NCBI RefSeq assembly: GCF_000204055.1
Contig: NW_006768805.1
Span: forward strand, 201,307-265,306
Direction of reading: 5' to 3'
Source of the DNA: Melampsora larici-populina 98AG31
Lineage: Eukaryota > Basidiomycota > Pucciniomycetes > Pucciniales > Melampsoraceae
DNA length: 64,000 nt
In this document: positions 22,835 to 32,649 of the stretch, piece by piece
How the letters are laid out: each line of letters starts with the position of its first letter
Numbering within the stretch: position 1 is the first letter of the stretch
Translations under genes and position numbers: made by a program
The notes under the pieces: generated by a model
Told to the model about the DNA's origin: nothing
What the model saw: only the letters and a program-made list of their open reading frames with translations
The model's database searches: none

Positions 22835-24920
22835 TGATGTTGTAGTATTTTCAAATTCAGTGGAGGAACACAAGATTCATGTCAGAGAAGTTTTACGCCG
22901 ACTACAAGCAGCCAAACTGTATTGTTCTCCAGCAAAAAGCAAATTATTCAGAACAAGCATCAACTTTTTGGGGCATGAAATCAGCGGCGAGGGAGTTTGT
23001 CCGGACGATGCCAAAGTGGAGAAAATTGCTAAGTGGAAAACACCAAGTACACAAAAGCAACTTTTGAAATTTCTAGGCACGGTACAATTCTTGAAAAAGT
23101 TTATTGACGGATTGTCACACTACGTAGGAACGTTATCACCCTTGACAAGCTCCAAACGAAAAAATCAACCTTTTCAGTGGGGCAGGAAAGAAGACGAAGC
23201 TTTTGAAAACATCAAGAGGATCATCACGACATTACCGGTTCTGAAACAGATTGATTACGACTCGGAAGATCCTGTCTGGTTGTTCACGGACGCAAGCGGG
23301 CATGGACTAGGAGCAGCTTTATTTCAAGGAGCAAAATGGGACATGGCATCACCAATTGCATATGAGAGCAGAACGATGTCACCGGCTGAGCGTAATTACC
23401 CAGTCCATGAACAGGAACTGTTGGCAGTAGTAAATGCACTTCAAAAATGGAAATTGATGCTCCTAGGGTTGAAAATTAATGTAATGTCAGATCATCACTC
23501 ATTGACGCACTTACTAACTCAGAGGAATCTCAGCCGCCGCCAAGCCCGCTGGTTGGAAACATTATCACAGTTTGACCTTGATTTCAACTACATCAAGGGT
23601 GAACACAACACAGTCGCGGACGCATTGTCACGAGTCGAAGAAATAGCCGCCATTGAGATCACTGCGATGCTTGACGATCAAACCGTTCAGGACATCAAAG
23701 CAGGCTACAAGAACGACCCCTTCTGCTTAAGAGTTAAGAAGACATTACCGCTGCGCGAAGGCACTGAAGAACGAGACGAGATGATCTACGTCGACGGAAG
23801 ACTCTTAATTCCTCATATTGACAAGCTACGGGATCGACTGATCGACAAAACCCACAACGCCTTAGGTCACCTTGGAAGTCTGAAAACCTTGGCGCAACTA
23901 CGACATCAATTCTTCTGGCCTGAGATGACAAAAGACGTCACGAACTTTGTATCATCATGCGACAGTTGTCAGCGATCAAAGGCAAGAACGACGCTTCCGT
24001 CAGGTCGACTTCAAGCGACAGAAGTCCCAAGACGACCAATGGAGGATATCTCGTCAGATTTTATTGGTCCCTTCCCCAAATTCAGGGGCTATGACATGAT
24101 ACTTTCTTGCACTTGTAGATTGACAGGGTTCGTACGCGCCATTCCAACTTCCCAGACGGACACCGCCGAACGAACAGCTCAACGACTATTCGGTGCCTGG
24201 CTTGCAATCTTTGGCGCCCCCAAGAGCATGATCGGAGACCGCGACAAAACGTGGACTTCGCGATTTTGGCAAGAACTCAACGGCCTGTTGCACATTGACG
24301 TCAAACTGACCACAGCGTATCACCCCCAAGCTGACGGGCGAAGTGAAATCTCAAACAAGACAATCGTGCAAATTCTACGACACCTCGTCGAAAACCGACA
24401 CGGAAAGTGGCTAGAAGCCTTACCCGCCGTTGAATACGCAATTAATAGTGCAGTAAACGTGGCAACGGGCATTTCACCATTCGAATTTGTGTTCGGACGT
24501 CGACCTCGACTTTTTCCTGTGACTGGTAAATTAACAGACAAGGGAAGTGACACTACGAAGTGGATAGAAGAACGTCAAGGAGCCTGGGCGCAATACCGTG
24601 ATAAATTATGGACTAGCAGGATAACGCAAGCATTACATTACAACAATCGAAGAAGCGCGGGCGAGGTCCTCAAGTGTAATGATTGGGTACTGATTGACAG
24701 TAAGGATCGCCAACAGATCGTCGGAGGCCAAGGGAAACCAACTTCGAAGCTGCGACCCCGATACGATGGCCCATACCAAGTCAGCGAGTGTTTGAATGAT
24801 GGACGCAACTTTCGTCTGCGACTCAATGACGACGACAAGTCACATCCAATTTTTCACATTTCGAAGCTGAAACGCTACCGGTGGAGGGAGGACGAGCAAG
24901 GAACTGGGGCCCAAAAGTAA
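22824..24920 (+). pseudogene. 3'RT-RNase H-integrase of Ty3 element 1
   Basis: Continuation of pol in another frame. It opens on the RT catalytic box FIDDVVVFS, followed by thumb and connection (LGHEISGEGV). RNase H lies at ~150-275 (FTDASGHGLGAAL, SDHHSLTHLL, NTVADALSRV). The integrase has an H-H-C-C zinc finger (HLGSLKTLAQLRHQF...CDSCQRSK, ~350-390), then the DDE core with Asp in SDFIGPFPKF, Asp in GDRDKTWTS and Glu in GRSEISNKT. The C-terminal tail ends with HPIFHISKLKRY, the usual Ty3 GPY/F-like end, and stops at TAA. There is no own start codon, so this part is probably not made unless the frameshift is bypassed. Confidence 0.9.
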
Positions 24921-25380
24921 GTTCCTCCCAAATTGTATGCACCGCCGGACGTACTACGTCAAGTTTCAAAAACATTACCTCGGCCACTTGTGTGAGCACC
25001 CCCTTGGACGTCTGCTTCCTTCACAGGATCATCAACAAGGTTGCAAGCATAGTGGTGTTCACGATAGATATTAGATGCATTACAAGACTCAAGATCACGA
25101 CTTTACTTACTGACTTAAATGATAATGACGAATGAAGATCAAGAATTCAAGATGCAAGACTCACGGACTCACTCAATTTTTTATTCTTTTTTTAGTTCTC
25201 TTTTTTTTTCTTTCTCTGTTTCTGTTTCTTTTTTTTTTTCTCAATTACTCAACTCAAATATTGAATTTCTTTTCTTAAGGACGTGTTATGGTCACTATTT
25301 AAGGGCGAGTTATGCCACTTGGTTTTTTTTGTTTGTTGTTTTGTTGCTTGGTTCAGTTTTTTTTTTTAGAAGGGGAGGGA
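24921..25380 (+). other. 3' untranslated region and polypurine tract
   Basis: Between the pol stop and the 3' LTR. It contains long T runs (25195-25245 and 25325-25370) and, at 25368-25380, the purine tract AGAAGGGGAGGGA that would prime plus-strand synthesis. Small ORFs here have no protein character. Confidence 0.7.
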
Positions 25381-25708
25381 TGTAAGGTGTTACATAGGGA
25401 CGTACAGCAATCATGGCTGAAGACAGGTTCTGATCAATAGTTGTCAACGGCCCTAGCTCCACGAAGATCTCTTTCTTCACCGAAATCTTCGGCTGGAGCT
25501 AGGTGAGCTATCATTTCTCTTTTCATCTCTTTTCTCTCTAGTTTGTTTCTCTTCCATTTGTTATCAGTAGAGCGTAGGAACTGACTTCACCGAAATCTTC
25601 GGCTGGAGCTAGAATTGTGCTAGGAATTTATAGAAGGGTTTTAGTTTAGATTTAGAGCCTTGCTCTCGTGCCTCGTCATCAGTGAAGACTCCGCTTTGGA
25701 GTCTTACA
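25381..25708 (+). repeat. 3' LTR of Ty3 element 1
   Basis: 328 bp, with 327 positions identical to the 5' LTR, followed by the TSD TGGGG. The near identity implies recent insertion. Confidence 0.95.
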
Positions 25709-26798
25709 TGGGGTTGCACGTATTTGTAGCTCGACAATCGGCATCGTCTTGCTGATCATTTTTGAGAATCTCATCAATAATCTTCATATAGATACAAGGA
25801 TTAGTACATGCTTAGAATTCAAGAACATAGGAGCTGAGTGGGATAGTTCGATGAAAGAAACTTACATCGCAAGCTTTCCATGCGCAATGACGGCTATCCC
25901 ATTTAATATTCCACCTTATACCATAACCAGCAATCAATGCATCAAATTGGAGTCCCAAAGTAGCTGCAGTCGCAGTTACAAGCGCTCGCATAGAAGCTGA
26001 GCTGGTGAGTTTACGAATTACAAAATCAAGCTGCAATGACCGGCGGTTTTATCAGCTACATAAGAACAAGCGTTATTTTAGACAAAGGATCTTACCCGCT
26101 TCAATAGTCCATCCAGATGAGACGCATTGTGTTGATCTGCTGTAGAGGGCGGAACAATGAAAACCGGTTTGTGTGTATTTGCATAAGGATTAGCAATTGG
26201 AATCGAACCGGTGTGGTTTTCATTGCTGTACCAGTCTTCGCCAACGGTTTGGGCGGGATTGTCAAGAAGATTATGTGATTCATTGCCTTGAAGAGGGTCT
26301 TGAGTGTTGGATACGGGTAGGTGAGTACTCTGGTTGGCTGTGGCGGGGATCTCTTCTTCTTCTTCTTCTTCAAGACCTTCTTCAACGGCGGATAGGAGAT
26401 CATTCACTGGAAAGCTTCCAAGTACTGATTTTCGAACTACTTGAGCAGGTGGTGGTGTGACTCCAAGAGCCTCAAGACCCCCATTCACTATTAGCGACAT
26501 CTGGTGACAAAAACACTTGACCACGTTATCCTCAGGATGCCAATTGTAATCTTCACCGGCGTCTTCTGCAATCTTAGAGAGTCGCTTGTGCATTGCAGTT
26601 GCCATTGTATAGTTGTTTGAGCCCGAGTCAGTTGTCTGGGCTAAAAGGTAAATGGAATGAAGAATCAAATGAAATATCAGCTCTTGGTAATTACAAGTAA
26701 CATCAAGGATAGTTTATAAAGATTCAAAGAATCTTCCCTCGAATCAGTTCGAACCGGATAGGTCCAAAATCTAAGAAGCTCTAGTGAAGCTGAGATAC

Positions 26799-27540
26799 AC
26801 CTGAGGGCACAAGTGACGCGTTAGACTAGAGCTGCAAAGCCTTGTCTACGACGAACAAAACTGAACTGACCTGAGGGCACAAGTGACGCGTTAGACTAGA
26901 GCTGCAAAGCCTTGTCTACGACGAACATAACTGAACTGACCTGCGAGCTCGAAAAAGATTCGTAGCACGCGAAGAAGGACTGTTTAGTTTTGATAACAGA
27001 CAATAGAATGAAATTGATTCTTTTCGATGTAACACACCTGAGGGCACAACTGACGTGTTAGACTAGAGCTGCAAAGCCTTGTCTACGACGAACAAAACTG
27101 AACTGACCTGAGAGAGGTTCAGACAAAAGAAATAAGTAAGAGAAAAGAATAATACGAGAAAAAGAAATAGATCTACCTGCGAGCTCGAAAAAGATTTGTA
27201 GCACGCGAAGAAGGACTGTTTAGTTTTGATAACAGACAATAGAATGAAATCTTTGAAAAACATAAACAGAAAAGATAAATATTAAAATAGAGAAGATGAT
27301 TAGTGAGATTGTAAAACAATACGCTCTTTTGAGAAATAAGGCTGACTTACTGATTCTTTTCGATAAGGAAAAGAAATCAGAAGACGGGACAAAGATAGAG
27401 AAGTATATAAGATAAAGAAACCAGAAAAAATAATCCACCCCTTGATTCCATACACATTCACCCCTTGATTAAACATATCTCAACATTCACCACTCTACAC
27501 ACCTCATCCATATAAGGTAATTGGATTTGACTACTACCAA
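26799..27540 (-). repeat. Splice-unit repeat cassette (copy in hAT 1)
   Basis: Lies in the long intron of the hAT 1 transposase, between the two catalytic blocks. Read on the minus strand it shows three 70-bp units (27107-27038, 26940-26871, 26870-26801), each starting GTCAGTTCAG and ending GTGCCCTCAG. Additional blocks end CGAGCTCGCAG. Every block junction is ...AG|GT..., that is, an acceptor abutting a donor. Upstream are ATCAAGGGGT and CTTTTCCTTATCGAAAAGAAT words. The same module order, diverged in sequence, occurs at 55280-56035 in hAT 2 on the opposite strand relative to its transposase, so it is a separate mobile or conserved module. Confidence 0.65.
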
Positions 27541-29463
27541 GATACTTAGTATCTTAACATAGTTGACAAAAGTACTGATCTTTTGATACAGATTATTCTT
27601 CTCAAGGATACCTACTAATGTCTCTGCGAGCCATTCTCCTTTATGATACCATGCCACAAGCTTGAGTGCCAGGTGTTGTGTTTGATAGGTCCAATTTTTA
27701 TCGATGTAAGTGACCGAAACACCCAGAAATGCGTAACGATTTCCAGGAGTTGTCCAGACATCTTGAGAGAGACAAAACGTTGTATCAAGGTCCTAGGAAG
27801 AACAGCGGATGTGATTGGTTTTGAGAATGCAATTACTGTGACGGAATTGAAAACAACAAACCTTAAGCCTTTTCATTACACATTGACTGAGTGAAAGATA
27901 AGCTCTATGAGCTTCATGAGCAGTCCAAGTCCGTCCATACACATGGGCTTCAGGGTTCGAGTACCTAAATGCAGCACGTAGCATATTGTCCTCCATCCTG
28001 CGCCAAGGTAGAGCCTGACGAAGGATCCAAAACATCAAGATTTGATTTAATATTTTATTGTTGAAAGTCCATGTTGATCGGACCACAGCTTGACCCTTTG
28101 TCTTCAGCCTCCTCTCATATGCAGTCTCGGGTAAGTCAATTCCTGATTCTATTGCTTGAGATCGTGCTTTACATCCAGGATTACCCGACTTTGAGTGTTG
28201 CATTGATCCATCTTGATGAACCTTTAGGTTCTTGTCTGTACCAGCACCGCCTCGAACATACGATTTGCACCATAAGCAAGGAAAAGAGAGGTATGGACCT
28301 TCAATGGGCTTTGACACAAGATTTTCAAGACAAAGTTAAAAAATAGTCTCTTAAAAATACTTCCTCACAGTCAAGAAAACTTAAACTTACATCATTTCCA
28401 CCTCTTATGGGTGTACCATAGTATTCAATTGGTTTCGTGTGCTTGCATACCTCCTTTCGAGGCTTAATCTTTTGATTCTCCTTATCAGAGTCCTGTACAA
28501 GATCGACATGTGTTTGGAGGATATTTGATGAAGTAGTCTATTTTTTTGCAAAAGGAAAAAGGTCAGATTGTATTTCAGAAAGAAAAAACAAGGAACTTAC
28601 TGCAGAAGTTGATATCACTGCTTCGGCGAGCAAATCTTTCTTGGTTTTACGCTTTTTCTTAACCTTGGGATTCAAGTTGTTCTTACGCTTTTTTGGGGTG
28701 TGTTTTGAAGTTTGAGATGAATCAGAATTGGCAGCCGATGTACCTTTTGACGGTTGCCGAGAGCGGGTCGATCGGCGTAGAGAGTTTGTTGTTGAGAAGT
28801 TGGATTTTGCAGAGGATTCATCTGAAGTCTCTCCCGATTCATCAGTGTTTTCATTGGATGATCGTGGTGGTGGGTTCTTTTTGGATGGCATGGTGGTTTT
28901 ATGAGTGTGATGATTTATTCAATAAGATGAAGATGTTGATGTGAGTTGATTCGATTTCGTGTTGGTTTGATCAGACTGATGATCGGTCTCACTCCAGTTG
29001 AGACCAATCAAAAGTCACAAGGAGTTGGTTTCTTGACCAGTCAAGTTTCCAAAACCTTGTTCTATGATCCTGATCGATATATAGTTGATTTAATCGGTCG
29101 ATGGGTTGATGAAGCGATAAAGCAGGTGATTGTATGGGATTTGTTTTGTGGTGAGGTATCGTATAGTACCACCGATCTCAAACGCAATACTCACAATACC
29201 AAGTATGAAATTTCGATTTCTGGTACTAGTACCGGGCAGTATAGTACTGCAATCCCGGTACTATACTGGTACTGTACCGTAATATTATAGTACAGTGGCC
29301 GTGTTGCTACAGCGGTATAAAGATGTTGGAAAGTAACAAGGTAACCAAAAGGAGTAGGAGTAGATAGGTCAAAAAGGCGTCTACACGAACGGGAATATAA
29401 GTAGAGGAACTCTCGGGAACTCTCTTGAAGGTTTACTTGGGCCGCCCGCCCGCCCCCGCCCAC

Positions 29464-29707
29464 GAAAACCCTTTCTCGGACAGGCAGTCCCCGGGCCTAT
29501 GGCCCCCCCCCACACCAGGTAAGAACCTGTATAAAGTGAAGACCTACATAACGATTGCCCGAATTAGAAAGGAATAGAAAGTAGAAAAATCAGAATGAAA
29601 TAAAACAGATAGAAAGAAACTAAGAGTTAGACGAGAGCATATGAGTGAACAAGTCTAACCTTTTAGAAAATATAATGAGAGCTGAGCAAGGCACAGTCAA
29701 AAGATGG
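29464..29707 (+). repeat. B2 split direct repeat, right end of Ngaro-type element
   Basis: Matches B1 (17262-17505). It marks the right terminus of the tyrosine-recombinase element after the nested hAT. The match stops at AAAAGATGG, after which sequence is unrelated. Confidence 0.88.
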
Positions 29708-30061
29708 AAATATCGGACTGCATTTTGAAAACGATGTATCTTAGAAACAAAGCAGAGCGGGGATATTAGAATAATCGCTTGGACCGGAATCAAAGGCAGA
29801 CAAGAAGAGGAATGTTTGCTGACCTCTTCACTTTTGGTTTTGCAATATCGGTTGAAGTTGAGATCTGTTGATGCAAACGCAGGCAAACATTGTGATCGAA
29901 AATTTTGGGCGCGTCAATCTGAAACAGCCCTAGCTCACAGCCGCGTGGTCATGGTGTTAGGGCTGTTTCAGACTGAAATGTTGTTTCATTTTTTGTTAGG
30001 CATGAAAAGCAAAGCGCGTCAGACATGTTACCCAAACTTCGCGGCCTGTCACTTATCAAAT
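29708..30061. other. Intergenic stretch with a perfect hairpin
   Basis: Flank of the Ngaro-type element and 5' region of the gene starting at 30062. A perfect 15-bp inverted repeat (TCTGAAACAGCCCTA at 29918, complement ending at 29972) encloses a 25-nt loop. It could be a remnant of a tiny element or a structured leader. Confidence 0.45.
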
Positions 30062-31129
30062 ATGCCACCCAAAATTCGAAAGCCTCCACAATTGCTCGAC
30101 GAACACATCGCCAATGCTAGGAAACACTTTCTTGAAGCGGACAACTCCCCAAAGGTTGGAAACAGAAAGTCAGTTCGTTCCCTATATCCTCTACATATTC
30201 TTTGCTGGTTGACCCACAAATGGTGTCTTGATGTTAGGTTGAGGCAAACTTGTGATGATGGATCCATCGACAAGCTTGCTAGCAAACACACACCCGCTCC
30301 CGGCCAGACTGCGACCAATGAGACCAGGCAATTGGTGAAGCTTGAGGTGGAAGAGGTCAAACGTAGCCCGGTCCCTACGTATCAATCCTTAGGTATATCA
30401 GATCTCCATCAGAACGAGTTTGCACCGCCTGCAGACGCTGAGGCTTTGATGAGCACAAATAGCATATACTTTCCCGGTCGAAGAGAGTCCCAGTCCAATC
30501 AATTATTGGACCCTGCGCACCCTGATTAGGAAGGCCTCCTTGTAGGACTATCTGGTGTTTGCTGGTCTAGATGAGGATCAATTTGACGCGGTGATTCCAA
30601 TCTTGCGAGCTAAGGAAGTCACGAATTGGGATCTATTCTTGTTCCGTGATTACATCAGTGCGGCTCGCTTTGAGAAATGGGGAATACCTGAAGGGATATT
30701 GTAAGGAGGTGTATGGGTATAGATTACAGGATGGTATGGGATTACAGTAGTAGTAGTATAGATATTATCTAGGAGCGTGTCTTTTCTTCTCTTTTCTCTT
30801 TTTCCTCTTGAGGACCTCTTTTCCTCCTTACTCTTTCTCTTAGACTTTATATTGATAGTACGGTGTCTTAGGTATGACTTCTCTCAGGAGGACCTCTTTT
30901 CCTCCTTACTCTTTCTCTTAGACTTTATATTGATAGTACGGTGTCTTAGATTTTCATTTCTAGAAATAGATACACGGGTGTTAGTTCTGTCTGGCTTCGG
31001 CCGTGAGAGATCAGAGAGTCAGTGAAGGTCGATTACCTGTCGACCTTACAGATATGTGTGCGGATTTTTGTACACACCGACATGTTTTATCATTATGTGT
31101 TGATGAGAAACCCTGAAGTCAAAGGGTGA
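30062..31129 (+). pseudogene. Unrecognised gene broken by a solo LTR
   Basis: ATG at 30062 (MPPKIRKPPQLLDEHIANAR). The first segment runs open to 30529, and coding character resumes at ~30546 in another frame (FAGLDEDQFDAVIPILRA, then WDLFLFRDYISAARFEKWG), so at least one intron or frameshift lies near 30180-30545. The solo LTR (30700-31050) cuts the last exon. Without it and one GATAT copy the frame continues (GICVRIFVHTDMFYH) to a TGA at 31127-31129. I do not recognise a domain. It may be a rust lineage-specific or transposon-borne protein. Confidence 0.45.
30700..31050 (+). mobile_element. Solo LTR
   Basis: 351-bp LTR beginning TGTAAGG and ending CCTTACA, flanked by a perfect 5-bp duplication GATAT (30695-30699, 31051-31055). 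No internal domain or second LTR is nearby, so it is a solo LTR left by recombination. It contains two identical 60-bp copies starting AGGACCTCTTTTCC at 30811 and 30889. It is unlike the LTRs of both Ty3 elements in this window. Confidence 0.85.
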
Positions 31130-32649
31130 TCATGCGAGTCCTAAAGTCAAAGCCTTGTGTCCAAAGTCCCAAGCTATTGCCATGTTTTTTGATTGAGTAA
31201 ATGAAAATGGACGTACACACTCTGATGTAGTCAAATTTTTGCATTCAAAACTATCACAACATACATGGTCATGTAGCGAACACAAACAGAATACTATATT
31301 GACATCCCCTGGTTTGCCAACCACCACATATGATGTGTGATCTACCAACATCCTAGCCGTCCTGAGTGTCATCTCCAGCTTCACCTCCGTTGCCTCCGCC
31401 TTGCGCTTCATCGTGCCAGACTTGCAGACCCTCCTTGATTGCCAGAGTCCACACTGGGGGATCCACTGGGTAGAACGCGCAATCAGTTGTGCATCCGTGT
31501 TTTTTGCTGGAGTATTGTGCAGCACAATTGAGCACAAATGAGTTAGTGTCCAGGTGCTGAACACCGGACATCAATACAAAAGAAGTTTGCTGTTCAATTC
31601 TTTTGCGATGATTCTTGGCGACCAGGCATTGGGCTTCATGGCAGTTGTGCTGTATGTTAAGGATACAATCCACTTGGTGCAAAAAGTGGTGAGGAGGAAT
31701 CCATTATTCATTGGCCCAAGACCTGTGTCCTTCCAGGGAATAAAACACTTCCTTGGATGTTTCTGCAGAACGTCTCATGAGTCACAACCACTTCACGCAT
31801 CCCATAAAACTCCAGAACTCTTCCCAATTGACATGATTGGAGCACCACCACAGTATGCCGATCCCCTTTCCCTGAAGGTTTCCAGATGCTTTGCACTCTG
31901 GCAATATGAGCAGTGGTCTTGAGCTAAAATCATTCAAAGTGTTATCAATGTGGTTGAATGTACCTTTCAGCGCATTTCACTCACCAACACAAAATCATTC
32001 ACTTCCACCTTTTTTCCGCAGGCCAAGTTGATGCTTTGATATTCCTTCAAAGTTTTGAAGTGCTGTGTACAGTTGTTATCATCAAGACCCAACCACGCGC
32101 ATCCCCGCAAAAGTCGAAATTTACCGACCCAAGCCATCTCACTCGCCCGGAGGGGTTAGTAAGGCCTGAAAAGTCATTTTTGGCATAAGAGAAGGTGGTT
32201 TGGGCAGCAAATGACTTTTTGAGCCGATGTGGCCAGCGGATTTTTTTTAATTTTTTTTTTGTGTACACCCATACATTTCGGACTTATGGGTTGAAGCTAT
32301 GGGTTTAGAGTGTACTTATGGGTTGGAAATATGGCTTTAGATGGTACTTATGGGTCTAAGGGGGCTCAATTTGGCTCATCTTGAGCGATCAAGGTTGGGG
32401 ATAAAGACATTCAAAAAAACCTTTATTTCTTTTGAGGCTGTCTGTATAGTAAGTAACAAATTCAGAAGAACAAGAGAGCATAAACAAAACCTCTTTATTT
32501 TGTGTATTTTGTGTATGATATCATTTGGGTAGATTTGCTTGCATGTATACTAAATAACAAAATAAGAAGAATAAGACTTTCAATCAATATAAAATGGATC
32601 AGCTTTGTTCATTTGGTTGACAGATGAAGGCGAGATCCATTGCAGCCTT

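Larger units (their letters stand above)
19310..25708 (+). mobile_element. Ty3-type LTR retrotransposon 1, nested in hAT 1
   Basis: Complete element with two 328-bp LTRs (19310-19637 and 25381-25708) that differ at one base (19339 G versus 25410 A) and a perfect 5-bp TSD, TGGGG (19305-19309, 25709-25713). Domain order Gag-PR-RT-RNase H-IN is that of Ty3/Metaviridae. The polypurine tract AGAAGGGGAGGGA abuts the 3' LTR. I could not identify a tRNA primer site after the 5' LTR. The pol frame is broken by a frameshift inside RT (~22810). No chromodomain is seen, unlike element 2. Confidence 0.95.
18229..28891 (-). pseudogene. hAT transposase, split by a Ty3 element
   Basis: Multi-exon transposase on the minus strand, with an ATG at 28891 and a TGA at 18229-18231. 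Exon 1 is Ser/Lys-rich (nuclear-localisation-like KKRKNNLNPKVKKKRK). After two GT-AG introns of ~60-70 nt comes a BED-type zinc finger (CLWCKSY...HQDG.MQHSKSGNPGC, ~28170-28290). Then follow the first catalytic Asp block (CLSQDVWTTPGNRYAFLGV, ~27700-27790), the second (QTTDSGSNNYTMA, CFCHQMSLIVNGGLEALG, ~26480-26650), DDWKLIKTVN (~19220-19260) and the C-terminal dimerisation region (YPILSSLARQYLAVSGSSAA, then EQTFSSAADVCTTDRGT, ~18380-18530). The Ty3 element (19310-25708) lies inside an exon; removing it plus TGGGG restores the frame. I saw no other definite lesion. Confidence 0.82.
17779..29306 (-). mobile_element. hAT transposon 1, nested in Ngaro-type element
   Basis: Terminal inverted repeats CAACGCGGCCACTG (17779) and the complement of CAACACGGCCACTG (ending 29306) match at 19 of 20 positions. 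A 7-bp repeat, CTACAGC, flanks both ends (17772-17778, 29307-29313). Subterminal regions on both sides are packed with GTACTATA/TAGTATAGTAC-type words, as hAT transposases like. The element encodes a minus-strand hAT transposase. It is ~5.1 kb once the Ty3 element and its TSD are removed. It separates A2 from B2 of the Ngaro-type element and so is younger than it. Confidence 0.88.
11363..29707 (+). mobile_element. DIRS/Ngaro-type tyrosine-recombinase retrotransposon
   Basis: Retrotransposon with gag-like ORFs, RT-RNase H and a tyrosine recombinase instead of a DDE integrase. It has split direct repeats rather than LTRs: A1 (11363-11614), B1 (17262-17505), A2 (17504-17756) and B2 (29464-29707). 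The order A1-ORFs-B1-A2-B2 is the diagnostic Ngaro arrangement, and replication is thought to pass through a circular intermediate. B2 is far away only because a hAT element (17779-29306, plus a 7-bp TSD) landed between A2 and B2. Without it the element would be ~6.8 kb. A 206-bp MITE sits at 12256-12461. No target duplication is expected for this class and none is seen. Gag has an in-frame stop, so this copy is probably not autonomous. Confidence 0.88.

Noticed and set aside
26101..26403. Lys-rich minus ORF overlapping hAT 1 transposase
   Set aside because: Alternative frame of the exon carrying QTTDSGSNN; the Lys run is the shifted reading of a Glu run.
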